Under the pieces are notes generated by a model, which worked only from the letters and a program-made list of their open reading frames with translations, was not told the origin of the DNA and made no database searches. DNA of 64,000 nucleotides from Certhia americana (taxonomy: Eukaryota; Chordata; Aves; Passeriformes; Certhiidae). Position numbers and translations under genes: made by a program. The DNA lies in the NCBI GenBank assembly GCA_018697195.1, contig CM031878.1, forward strand, positions 37,208,283 to 37,272,282. The letters run 5' to 3'. Positions within the stretch are counted from its first letter, which is position 1. Every line of letters starts with the position of its first letter. This document shows, in pieces, positions 1 to 8,976 of the stretch.

Positions 1-672
1 TGACCTTTATATAAATCAAGAACTTTTTCATGTTGTGCCCAAGCGCTGGAAATAACAGCATAGTTTAGTGGTGGTTTTCATAACTTAAAAGGTAAATTTC
101 TAGCTGGGATGAATGGTAGTTGTATTTGTCCTTGTATTGTTTAAATTAAAATGCAGGTCTATTGACTGTTCTTAGTTCATTTGCCTCCTAGCATTGTTCT
201 GAGAATCTTCAAAGTCATAAAATGAGATGTCTCAATTGATGGGAGAAAAGTGGTTAGTCAAAGCAGAATACCAGAAACCCACTAACTCACTAATCAGTTA
301 TTATACTGACTTTGTCAGACCATAAGTTGGAGCTATTGCATTTCCCCATAAACAGATTTCCCTACTCTGATACTGAGGGATGACTTCTGGGACTTATTGG
401 AAATATCACAAAATGGGTTACACATATCATTTCTTCCAGATCATCCACAGAGATAAACCTCAGTAGATGAGGTAAAGGATGAAACCAAGGGTGGCTTTTA
501 CCCATATTTCCCATACTTTCTATAGTTATTTTGTCTCTTTTGAGAGAATCTCTATGCCAGCAAATTCCTTTGATTATGTATTTCCATTGCACTCAAGTGC
601 ACAATTAATTATGGACAAATTTCCTTCTCCTTCTTCTAGCAAAAGAAAGTCATGTTGAAGTTCTGGCTGAAC

Positions 673-716
673 TGATATTTACTATGTTTACTGATGATAT
701 TTACTATGTTTACTGA
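673..716. repeat. Perfect 22-bp tandem duplication
   Basis: Two adjacent identical copies, 673-694 and 695-716, each running TGATATTTAC to TTTACTGA. The lack of any mismatch suggests a recent slippage duplication, probably variable between individuals. Confidence 0.9.
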
Positions 717-3492
717 GCATCAGAAGGGGATGACTGGATATTTGCTTTCTAACAGTGAGATCTACTTCCAAGCATCTTCCTCTTCTTATTTTCTCTTTTC
801 TCAAGGCTGCCCTCTGGCCACACTATTTTTTGTACCCCCCTCTACTAAGATTGCCTACTTACTTCTAAGTAAAGAAGAAAAATAAGCCAAAATCTCTTCT
901 GACAATCTTGGAGCCATTGCAAAGTACTGCATTGAGACTGTTTCCTTACAACAATGAAATGAAAATGCTACTTACAGTGATGCAGATCTGAGCAGCTTTT
1001 GAATGTGTGACATGGTATTTAAAACCTTGTGCTTTAAATCCTGATTCCAGTGCTTGGGCTTGAGTTTTGAAATACAAATTATTAACATATTAAAGAGCAC
1101 ATAAAAAGTGCAAATTTGCTATCCTGTGAAGCCATAATCTGTTAACATGACCATTTTCTCTTGCTTCTACCTATACGGAACCTTTAGCTTTGAATTTTGC
1201 TTTGTCCTTTGCGTTGAACAAGCCAAAATTCAAAGTGCAATTCAGATACAACCACAAAAAAAGTTCACAGAGCTGGTGAAATACAAATTTTGTAAGGTCT
1301 CCAGCTGAATACCCTAAGCAGCTTTCCACATACAGAGATACTGGTCACAACTTTGCTTTGTAGATTTGCAAACCTGTGACTAATCAAAATTTATTTATGG
1401 AGAGCACTGCAAAACCTGAAGCCAGATGTGTTTTGCGTCATTTATACTTTATTGGGTACATTTAGTTGGAAAGCACATTTCTTTTTTACTCTCTTCATTG
1501 GGCAACGTTTGCACACAAAAATTGCTTAAGCAACCCACAAGCTGCCTTTAAAATATTAATTCACTTTGTAGCTGAACACTTGAAAGCTACAAGTATGAGC
1601 TTATCAAGCTGTGTGACACAGATTTTCCGTAAATACATTAAGGCATCTGCACTTGGGGTACTATTGATTTTTGTAATTTGATAGCCTTAATTCATATCAG
1701 CTAAAGAACAGCTAGGTATTCTGAAGCTTAATTAGAAATGTGGATATATATTTTTAAAAGTATAATGCCAAGCATACAGGAGCATTTTGTACATTTTGTA
1801 ATTTTTGCAAAAGTATTTCACACATTTGAAAATCCACAATGCAGTTCTTTTGAGCTTTTCCATACAGTAGGTAAATGCATTCTTTTTCAAAATCAGTTCA
1901 CACCATGGGTGATTTCACTGCAAAACTATGTTTTATTATATTTCTGAAATTTCTGTATCCAGGATTAACCAGAGAAAGTTTAATATAATACCTGACAGAT
2001 AGAGGAACATAAAACCCATTTATCAGTTATGTTAGAAGCCATTGAATAGCATTTCTACTTCATTTTTTGTTCCTCAGTGTTCTGTCTGGAAAACTGCCCT
2101 TCTCAATTTAGAGACAGCCCACCAAGTACAGTAAGAAACAGACACTGAATTACTTGTATTATTTAAAAGATTGCAGCCTATTGTCCCTAGAGAGCAGAGC
2201 TGCACACTTATATGCAGAGACCTGAATCAAGGACCTACTGTTTCCTAGGTTTCATACGTCAGAAAAGTCTAGGGTTTCTTTCCAAGCTCGTGATAAGCTC
2301 AGCTGCTGTACAGGTCTTTGCAGGAATAAAAGGGATCAAAACTGAAGCATGGTATGAGTCTGTTTCATCCAGCACAACCAAAGCAAGAGCTCTGGTTCAG
2401 TCTTATCCCTGTGCATCGATCAATACCTTATGCCAACACATTAACCCCTTAACCATCACAGAAGGAGGCAATGTTACAATAAAAAAAAAAATCTACCGCA
2501 AGATCCTTAGTTTCACAAAACAAACAGAGAGAAAATGCTTGACACAGCCTTTCATTTCAGAAGGGAAATGTTTTATACAGCAACTACAATATATAAAGCA
2601 AGCACTACAAGAAGAACGAATCTCTGTGCAGCACCTGTGGCCATTTTATAAAGAAACTTGTGGGGCCCAAATGGGGTGGAGTAAATGGATAAATTAAAAA
2701 CTTGCTTCATCTGTGCAATCTACTTGTAATTATGAAAGCATTAAATTAAGTGTTAGAGCTGTGTTGTAAGTTTTTCTAAGGAATATAGGCTTTGAGAAGT
2801 CTTTGCTTAATTAAGGTTTTATTACGAAAATATTTGTTAATGGCATTATTCTTTGTAAGTCAGCTGTTTTAAAAAATCTCTTCTGTCTCTAATGAATAGC
2901 ACAGAGCTAGTAATACCTTCTCAAAAGTTCAGTTTATTTGTGGGCTATTATGTACATGAGAGAAGCCTTCTACAGTTTTTTTGTGGTTTATATCAGTCTC
3001 TTTTTCCTTATATTCTGTCTCTTGCTGATAAATTTACTTGCTTACACAAGGTAAACAGAATTTCAGAGACAAAAAGTGATTTCTGCTTTTATATAGGATG
3101 GTATGTCTCTAAAACACTGGTTGTTCTGGGTTTTCTATACAAAATATACTTAGGTAGTTGACTCTTTTCCTGTTCATTCATGTAGAAGGCAATGCTACAG
3201 CAAAAATGGTGCGAATTTTTACTTTTTCTATTATATTTTAATTTTCAGAAGAGTATAAACACAATGATAAATAATACACCTTGAAAACATTAATTGCACA
3301 CAGTTCTTCTAATAAAAAAATACACATCTTAGAAATACTCTTAGTTCTACGCAATTCATCTAAAATGATATATAACTCTCACAGTTTGAACCAGGTCATC
3401 AGAAGGCACCTGATGTTCCACCTGAGCACCAAGTGCACTCTTGGGATCCTGTAACATCTTCATGAACTTCTGGGGACAAAAGTGACCATTCT

Positions 3493-3496
3493 CAAC
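3493..3496. repeat. Provirus target-site duplication, left copy (CAAC)
   Basis: The four bases CAAC directly precede the TG of the 5' LTR. The same four bases directly follow the CA of the 3' LTR (8973-8976). A 4-bp duplication is the usual size for gammaretrovirus-like integrases. Confidence 0.8.
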
Positions 3497-3865
3497 TGAT
3501 GCCATTTAAGTTTTACCTTTTTTTCTTTTCTATGTTCTCTGTATTTTTCACTCATATATTTGTAGCTCTGTAGTCTATTGTATTAGAGACTAGTTTTCCC
3601 AGTACTTTTTCAAGGCCTTTCCTTAAGCAGAAAGACAAAACAAATTCAAGAGTTCCAAGCCCCAGGAGGTACAAGGCCCCTCTGCTGTCTTGGTTCTTCC
3701 TGGGAACCAAGGCCAAGAAAACCCTTGGAGATACATCTTCATAAACAAAGTAGAGCCAGTGCTGAAGGGGGGCTCCAGAGAAGGGGCTTGAACTGGGGGG
3801 GAATTGCATCACCACTTGTCCTCCTAACTGGTGCCTTCTATCAATCATGCTAATTTCCTAAAACC

Positions 3866-3872
3866 TATAAAA
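3866..3872 (+). promoter_or_regulatory. TATA box of the 5' LTR
   Basis: TATAAAA lies 77 bases before the LTR polyadenylation signal, the usual arrangement for a retroviral U3 promoter. The 3' LTR has a degenerate version (TGTAGAAA near 8819), so only this copy keeps a canonical box. Confidence 0.65.
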
Positions 3873-3948
3873 TGTACAGATCCCTGTCTGTGTGTGTGTG
3901 CGTGAGCTTATGTGGACATCTTTCCATAACTGCTCCTGAAGGCCTCCA

Positions 3949-3954
3949 AATAAA
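3949..3954 (+). terminator. AATAAA polyadenylation signal, 5' LTR
   Basis: A canonical AATAAA in the conserved context CTCCAAATAAAGATCC, shared with the 3' LTR. In a provirus the signal lies between U3/R and U5. Confidence 0.7.
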
Positions 3955-4032
3955 GATCCCCTTTTATATTACCTTCTTACTAGAATTATTTTGAGTTTCA
4001 CTTCCAGGCTGGGAAAAAGGCAACAGTTACTC

Positions 4033-4050
4033 TGGCACACCCAGACTGGA
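4033..4050 (+). other. Primer-binding-site candidate
   Basis: The 18 bases begin with TGG, the complement of a tRNA CCA end, and start 7 bases after the 5' LTR. Position and start fit a retroviral primer-binding site. I could not assign the cognate tRNA by eye, and the site may carry mutations. Confidence 0.45.
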
Positions 4051-4414
4051 CGGGAGAACCTGGTACCCTTCCTCCGGACGGAGAACATGCTGCGAGGAAT
4101 TCTTTCCTGCTGGCAATCTCAAGAATTCCGTGCAGGGGGCTGAGGTTGACACACCATGGTTCCAAGATCCCACAGGACGTAATATAGCTCTATAGCAGGA
4201 GGTAATTGCTCTTTTTGCTGTGCAGTATGTAGTTCGTATCTATGTGTGTATTGTGTGTGCATTGTGTATCTGTGTAGGGTCAGTAATTGCCAGCAATCCT
4301 GGGGCAATCCAGCGTGGGGGTAGGAAACTTGCTTTTAGAGTGCTTTCTCAAAGTTCTTTTGCCGTTTTTCCAACCTGTCCCAGGACCGGCTGGGGGGGAG
4401 GCGGGAGACAAGGC
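4051..4414 (+). other. Proviral leader region
   Basis: Untranslated-looking sequence between the primer-binding-site candidate and the TG microsatellite. No open frame resembling gag, and no clear splice donor, was recognised. Confidence 0.5.
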
Positions 4415-4501
4415 GTGTGTGTGTGTATGTGTGTGTGTGTGTTTGTGTGTGTTTGTGTGTGTCTGTTTGTGTGTGTTTGGGTGTCTGTTTGTGTGTGTGT
4501 A

Positions 4502-4533
<32 letters not shown>

Positions 4534-4881
4534 TCTGTGTGTCTGTGTGTGTATGTGTGTTTCTGTGTTTGTGTGTGTGCGCGCGTGTTTGTGTGTGTGT
4601 GCGCGCGTTTGTGTGTGTGTTTTTGTGTTTGTGTGTGCGCGTTTGTGTGTGTTTTTGTGTTTGTGTGCGTTTGTGTGTGTCTGTGTCTGTGTGTCTGTTT
4701 GTGTGTGTCTCTGTGTGTGTGTGTTTGTGTGTGTTTGTGTGTGTGTGTCTGTGTGTGTTTGTGTGTGTGTGTCTGTTTGTGTNNNNNNNNNNTGTGTGTG
4801 TGTGTCTGTGTGTGTTTGTGTGTGTGTGTCTGTTTGTGTGTGTTTGTGTGTGTGCGTGCGCGTGTGTTTGTGTGCGTGTTT
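4415..4881. repeat. Long TG-type microsatellite with assembly gap
   Basis: About 470 bases made almost only of TG repeats interrupted by TTTG, TCTG and CGCG units. It contains a run of ten N (4783-4792). It is inside the provirus where gag would be expected. All reading frames here are low-complexity (Cys-Val or Thr-His type) and not genuine coding sequence. Array length is likely variable and possibly misassembled. Confidence 0.95.
4783..4792. other. Assembly gap (10 N)
   Basis: Ten unresolved bases inside the TG microsatellite; the true length across this point is unknown. Confidence 0.99.
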
Positions 4882-5514
4882 ACCATCGGCTGGGAGTGTT
4901 CATTGGTGCAGAAAAGCAAATTACAATGGAAAGTTTCGTTCGTGTTTAGCACACGCGGGTTTTGAATTGAAAATCGGCCTGGGGATGCCCAGGCATGGAG
5001 CGGCCGGGGAGGCCTGGCCCGCTCCTTGGCGGGAGAAGGGGGAGAGATCCCCACTTCCTATAGCTTTTGTGGAGCCGAGCAGAGCTGGGCTTGCGCCATT
5101 GCAGGGGAGGGGGGGAGCGCCCCTACTTTCTTTGTTCCATTCGTGGAAACTTTTTTTCCAGGATTTTAGGGTAGGGGCGGCTCCCGGACTCCCGGCACGG
5201 CCCCGCCAGCGGGGAGGTCACTCCCCCCGTGAGGGACAGCGGGGACCAGCCGCTGTGAGAGGGGCCGAGGTGACTCCTGCCATTGCCCTGGTCATGGCCG
5301 GGGCATGGGGCGGGGGAGCTGTCCCGGCAAGCGGCCCTGCACCGGGGCCGCCGCTGCGCCGCCTCGGCCCCCGCCCCCGGGCCCCGCCCGTGCCGGCCCG
5401 GAGGGGACCGGGAGTGTGAAATCCACGGCCGGGAGAGTCACCCCCCCGGGGCCGCATCAGTGTTTCTGCCGCGGAGGGCGAGCGCAAAGGCGGAGTTCAG
5501 CCGCTTGAGAGAGC

Positions 5515-5522
5515 TGATGTCA
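5515..5522. promoter_or_regulatory. CRE-like site
   Basis: TGATGTCA differs at one base from the palindromic CREB site TGACGTCA. It lies in the CpG-rich block 30 bases before the X-box-like element, a spacing seen in some TATA-less promoters. One short match is weak evidence. Confidence 0.3.
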
Positions 5523-5551
5523 CCTTTGTAGGCGGGAACGACTTCATCGCA

Positions 5552-5565
5552 GTTTCCATAGTAAC
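5552..5565. promoter_or_regulatory. RFX X-box-like element
   Basis: GTTTCCATAGTAAC is close to the RFX X-box, two half-sites separated by AT. The right half (AGTAAC) fits the RGYAAC consensus exactly; the left half has one mismatch. X-boxes in CpG islands typically mark ciliary-gene promoters. It is the main reason to suspect a host-derived promoter here. Confidence 0.4.
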
Positions 5566-5720
5566 GAGTTTTGTTTTCCAGGGACCCGAGAACCGCAGCC
5601 AGCAGCGGCACTGCCCGAGCGCGGGTGCGTCCCCGGGTGTGCCCGCACTGCGCGTCCGTCCCCGGGCCCGGCGGCGGGCCCTCTTTGTCTGCCGGTCAGG
5701 CACCCACCCAGGAGGGAAAC

Positions 5721-6139
5721 ACTGGCTCCAAAGAACGTGAAGCCCTTTTTCAGGCTTCCTTGAAACAAGCTATAAGTAAGCAGGGCCCTGTGTTAGCAAA
5801 TACCTTAGAATGGAATGAGCCAAGATAACTCTATGGGCTGTTAGAATACCAGACGGGTAAGAGAAACAGAACCTTTCTTCCAGTCTTTAAAATATGAATT
5901 GGATAAACGTTAGGTAATTTATCAGTTTCTCTATTTGCCAAACTCTCCTGAAAAGGATCAATTGGGATTTTGCAAAAAGGGAGAAAATAACAGGTGGTTT
6001 AGAATAGTTTACTGAATTGAATTTTACAAAATACCTTCTCCTCCATCTCTGTGAATAAGAAAGGCCATTAGCCTTCTGCCCAATAGCAAATTCTTTGCTA
6101 TTAGGCAGAAGGATCGTGAAACAAGGAAAAAAGAGCCAA
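5721..6139 (+). other. Proviral internal region, no recognisable domain
   Basis: AT-rich sequence joining the CpG block to the first certain RT fragment. It probably includes decayed 5' pol, but I could not match any frame. A strong inverted repeat at 6072-6112 lies within it. Confidence 0.4.
6072..6112. repeat. 19-bp inverted repeat (hairpin)
   Basis: The arms 6072-6090 and 6094-6112 are complementary at 18 of 19 positions around a 3-base loop (TTC). This is too good to be casual in decayed pol. It may be a local inverted duplication, and it sits next to the point where recognisable RT begins. Confidence 0.85.
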
Positions 6140-6223
6140 CTCACCAAGACAGTCCTGCCTGAGGGTTTAATGAACAGCCCAACTATATTCAGAAATCAGC
6201 TGGCAAAGGAATTGGAGAACTGG
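6140..6223 (+). pseudogene. RT palm fragment
   Basis: The frame contains LPEG, then NSPTIF, then a Leu/Glu-rich helix. This corresponds to the LPQGFKNSPTLF region of gammaretroviral reverse transcriptase, about 30 residues before the YVDD active site. The frame stays open to 6310, but the expected YVDD does not follow and the similarity stops. Confidence 0.85.
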
Positions 6224-6381
6224 AGAAGTGAAGCAATTGAGAATTGCTGCATACAGCCAGAAGCCAGTAATTGCTACATCCAACAGCTGCATGCTGTTGT
6301 TGCACTGTAAGCTTGTTCTGTGAACGTCGGTGACACGTACCCTATGCCGTGTTACTGAAATGAGGTAATGTTATTCTGAAA

Positions 6382-6591
6382 ATGTTTGCTCTTAATCCTG
6401 GTATCTTTCTGTTCCGAATACTAACTGATAATGTATCTGAGTACGACTGTTTGCAGACCGTAGAGGAAGCCTATTTCAGTGGACCAGACCTGAAGAATGT
6501 GCCAGACTGGGAGCTGTGTACAGATGAGAGCAGCTCTATGAGAGATGGCAAACAGATGACGACTTATGCGGTGGTTGCCACGAGCAGGTAA
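6382..6591 (+). pseudogene. RT connection end and RNase H start
   Basis: An open stretch beginning in the ALNPGIFL linker, the counterpart of the NPATLLP linker before RNase H. It goes on through a DCL motif and a PDL motif to CTDESS, the counterpart of the first catalytic TDGSS block. The aspartate is kept but glycine has become glutamate. The frame closes shortly after an AVVAT strand, so the remaining RNase H catalytic residues are out of frame or lost. Confidence 0.85.
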
Positions 6592-6950
6592 CCAGGCAAA
6601 AGGGATTGCCATCAAATGTATCAGCACAGATACATTTGAGCTGAACTGATTACATCAATGAAAGATCTAGAACTGAACAAAAATCATCTGGAAGGAAAGA
6701 TCACTGGCAGCTATTCAAGGTAATGGAATTGAACACACTGAACAGACCCATGCACTGCTACAGACTATTTGGGAATGTAGAGAAACAGCTTTTATTTGCA
6801 TTGCAAAGCTCAGCAAAATGAGAAAACAAGTCCTGAATTTTAAAAACAAAAAAATCTTATTGCTGATGAAATAGTAAAAGGGGCTACAGAAAAAGGCATC
6901 TTAATAGTGGTGCCACAAAAGGAAATAAACTTGTCAAGGTTTGCCCCAAA

Positions 6951-7334
6951 GTGTGGTCAAAGGGACCATCAGTTTTCTGCACAAAGGCTGAAATCAAGAA
7001 AACTGAATGGTCTATTACACCAGAAACAACCCAAGAATGTGCAAAATGTTGTACTAGAAATAAAATGTACAGAAATAAAATAGATGCAAGAGATTTTTCT
7101 GGAGATAATTGGCAAATAGATTCTACTGAGTTACCAAGCAAAGAAAGAAACAGGTACATACTGGTGTTAGTTGTCACCTTTAGTGGGTGGTCTGAGGCTT
7201 ACCCCTGTCGCACTAACAGAGCAACAGAGGTGGTGAAAATTCTTCTCAATTGTATAATTCCAAAAGTTTGGGGTTCCTTTTCCTCAGTGTCTGGGAAAGT
7301 TAGTCAAACATTGGGAGTTGTTTGGGATCTGTAA
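6951..7334 (+). pseudogene. Integrase zinc-finger end and catalytic core fragment
   Basis: A 127-codon open stretch. It has a CxxC pair (ECAKC, the end of the HHCC zinc finger), then the core start WQIDSTEL with the first catalytic aspartate, and FSGWSEAYP, a signature of gammaretroviral integrases. It continues to IPKVWG, after which the segment carrying the second catalytic aspartate (DNGPAF type) is missing. The frame ends at 7334. Downstream, about 7425-7480, another frame shows LPIALLRI, typical of the later core. Confidence 0.9.
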
Positions 7335-7586
7335 ATTCCCTACCCAACCCAGATGAGTGATAAGTCTGACTGTGAGTAAAACCCTCAAAATACAGATTAG
7401 TAAAAACTGTCATAAACATCTGTTAGATGGGTTCAAGTCTTGCCGATAGCCTTGCTGAGAATCTGTATGCAATCAAGGCAGAGACAACACGAGTGCTTAG
7501 GAAATATTGCTTCATCAATGGCCACATCAAATGGTGTATATTATGAGAGAAATTCATATGAAGGAGAAGATTGACTGCTAAATACC

Positions 7587-7796
7587 TTGCAGAAGTATTT
7601 AACAGCTTTTAAGTTTCATTTTAGAGAAGCTCCAAAAATTTGTCATGTTATCTGGACATGTCTCCCCATCTGTTCCAGCCTAGAGATTGAGTCTACGTTA
7701 AATGGAGAGACAATAACTTTACAAGCTAAGTGGAAAGGGCTGTTCCAAGTCCTGACTACCCTCACCAAAACCAGAGGTGCTGACAGAGAACCCTGA
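7587..7796 (+). pseudogene. Integrase C-terminal fragment
   Basis: The frame holds LQAKWKGLFQVL at 7719-7754, matching the DNA-binding C-terminal module (KWKGPFQVL type) found just before the end of gammaretroviral pol. The frame stops at 7796; the expected WIHxSRVKK-like tail continues after the stop. Confidence 0.8.
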
Positions 7797-7800
7797 ATTC

Positions 7801-8442
7801 ACTGCTTTAGAGTTAGGAAGATCTCCGTTCCTGAGACAACTAGAAAACAGAGACTGATACAAATGAAAATGATGTGATTTAAAGGGTTCCTTTGTGCCTC
7901 TTATCTGCACAAGTGGTAACCATGATTCAGATTTGACCCTAAAATTTTGCATGTAGCTCTAGCCCAAAATGTATCTGAAAACTCTTTATAAGAACAATTT
8001 GTCAAGGTGGTGTTGGATATGAGGATCTGGCCTGGTAAGTTGTGCCCCTAAATAAGGATCAGGCCTGTGTCCATAGGGCTGTGATTCCAAATATAATATT
8101 TACAAATCTGAATGGCTCTTAATTTCCTACTATCCACAAAATCATTAATGCTGGTCCTTGTTCTTATGCAGATCAGAGTGAAAGAATTAGTAAGTATTTA
8201 ATTAAAATTTGAAAGCAAACTCATTCTACGCCAGGTAGCTCTCAGAAGAACTCCCTGAACCTCGAGTATCTTCAATATATTCTCATCATGGTTGCCAAAC
8301 TGAGCCTGGATTAAAAAGTATTCATAGTAGCTATAGTTCTAGTTAGCATCTGTATGGCAACCAGTGGGATGACTGATTGTATAAAATGGTGGTAGGGTTA
8401 AATACAGAGTAGAGACTAAATAAGATGGAGTCTTGTTGATCT
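7801..8442 (+). other. Env position, at most a trace
   Basis: The region where env would lie, only about 640 bases long, with no surface or fusion-peptide motif seen. A run of hydrophobic codons at 8318-8359 (starting VFIVAIVL) could be the remains of a transmembrane anchor, but this is weak. Most of env is deleted or beyond recognition. Confidence 0.4.
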
Positions 8443-8458
8443 AAAAAAAAGGAAGGAA
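8443..8458 (+). other. Polypurine tract
   Basis: An unbroken 16-purine run (eight A, then GGAAGGAA) ending at the first base of the 3' LTR. This is the usual place of the plus-strand primer in a retrovirus. Confidence 0.85.
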
Positions 8459-8972
8459 CGATGCCGTTTAGGTTTTACCTTTTTTTCTATGTTCTCTGTA
8501 TTTTTCACTCATATATTTGTAGCTCTGTAGTCTATTGTATTAGAGACTAGTTTTCCCAGTACTTTTCCATGGCCTTTCCTTAAGCAGAAAGACAAAATTC
8601 AAGAGTTCCAAGCCCCAGGAGGTACAAGGCCCCTCTGCTGTCTTGGTTCTTCCTGGGAACCAAGGCCAAGAAAACCCTTGGAGATACATCTTCATAAACA
8701 AAGTAGAGCCAGTGCTGAAGGGGGGCTCCAGAGAAGGGGTTTGAACTGGGGGGGGAATTGCATCACCACTTGTCCTCCTAACTGGTGCCTTCTATCAATC
8801 ATGCTAATTTCCTAAAGCCTGTAGAAATGTACTCACCTCTGAGCGAGGTGGGGTTTTGTGGACATCTTTCCATAACTGCTCCTGGATGCCTCCAAATAAA
8901 GATCCCCTTTTAATATTACCTCCTTACTAAAATTATTTTGAGTTTCATTTCCAGGATGGGAAAAAGGCAACA
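8459..8972 (+). repeat. 3' LTR of the provirus
   Basis: It aligns with 3497-4025. The first base is C instead of T, so the terminal TG has mutated to CG. It ends GGCAACA. It keeps AATAAA at 8895-8900 but its TATA box is degenerate (near 8819). About 40 bases after that differ wholly from the 5' LTR (8821-8862 against about 3869-3914), while both sides match closely. Confidence 0.93.
8895..8900 (+). terminator. AATAAA polyadenylation signal, 3' LTR
   Basis: The same signal and context as in the 5' LTR. In the intact virus this copy would end the genomic transcript. Confidence 0.7.
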
Positions 8973-8976
8973 CAAC
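8973..8976. repeat. Provirus target-site duplication, right copy (CAAC)
   Basis: Identical to 3493-3496 and directly adjacent to the LTR end. Confidence 0.8.

Larger units (their letters stand above)
1..3496. other. AT-rich non-coding DNA, left flank of provirus
   Basis: No gene, RNA gene or classifiable repeat was recognised, apart from a 22-bp tandem duplication listed separately. The longest open frame (2212-2697, plus, 161 codons) has no recognisable domain, an internal lysine run from an A-tract, and no promoter context, so it is not called. The stretch 1380-1900 and the part around 2809 (TTAATTAA) are AT-rich with homeodomain-like TAAT cores. They could be regulatory, but nothing in the sequence alone proves it. 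Confidence 0.6.
3497..4025 (+). repeat. 5' LTR of the provirus
   Basis: It begins TGATGCC and ends GGCAACA, imperfect inverted termini matching at 6 of 7 bases. It aligns along its length with 8459-8972. A TATA-like box is at 3866-3872 and a polyadenylation signal AATAAA at 3949-3954. These place U3 at about 3497-3895, with a short R and U5 after it. A small TG-repeat (about 3889-3904) lies just after the TATA box, where the two LTRs differ strongly. Relative to the 3' LTR, this copy has 4-bp insertions near 3525 and 3640. Confidence 0.93.
4975..5720. promoter_or_regulatory. GC/CpG-rich block inside the provirus, possible captured host CpG island
   Basis: The block is dense in CpG and G/C runs, unlike the AT-rich pol remnant after it and the flanking genomic DNA. 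It carries an RFX X-box-like element (5552-5565), a CRE-like TGATGTCA (5515-5522) and a possible splice acceptor ending in CAG at 5581. No gag motif (for example a zinc knuckle) or protease motif is visible in any frame. This looks like a vertebrate promoter island. Whether it is host sequence picked up by the retrovirus, or a GC-rich leader of this retroviral family, cannot be decided here. CpGs survive despite the element's age, which could mean low methylation. Confidence 0.5.
6140..7800 (+). pseudogene. Broken retroviral pol (RT, RNase H, integrase)
   Basis: Pol would encode reverse transcriptase, RNase H and integrase, which copy and insert the viral genome. Only pieces remain, in the right order: RT palm (6140-6223), connection/RNase H (6382-6591), integrase zinc-finger end and core (6951-7334), later core (about 7425-7480) and the integrase C-terminal module (7719-7754). 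Stops and frame changes separate them. RT fingers, the YVDD active-site segment and most of the connection domain are not visible. The integrase core keeps the first aspartate (in WQID), but the DNG segment is deleted and the catalytic glutamate is not visible. A complete pol is roughly 3.5 kb; this is less than half. Closest family by eye is the gammaretrovirus/class I ERV group. Confidence 0.9.
3497..8972 (+). mobile_element. Class I (gammaretrovirus-like) endogenous retrovirus, two LTRs, defective
   Basis: This is a proviral insertion of about 5.5 kb. It has two LTRs (3497-4025 and 8459-8972) in the same orientation, a CAAC target duplication, a primer-binding-site candidate 7 bases after the 5' LTR, and a purine tract ending at the 3' LTR. 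The pol fragments run in order (RT, RNase H, integrase). They resemble murine-leukaemia-type pol, with an RNase H linker of the NPxxxL type and an integrase with a WQID motif. Gag and protease are not recognisable. Their place holds a TG microsatellite (4415-4881) and a CpG-rich block (about 4975-5720). Env is absent or reduced to a trace near 8318. Every coding part is broken by stops, frameshifts and deletions, so this is an inactive fossil. The LTRs are close to 95 percent identical by eye outside one divergent patch, which suggests moderate age. Class I assignment is confident; the family name is not known to me. Confidence 0.93.

Noticed and set aside
2212..2697. 161-codon open frame
   Set aside because: No domain or signal, a lysine run from an A-tract, no promoter or splice context; consistent with chance.
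4220..5419. 399-codon open frame spanning the TG microsatellite
   Set aside because: Most of it is Cys-Val low complexity from TG repeats, it crosses the N gap, and the tail is composition-driven GC-rich sequence.
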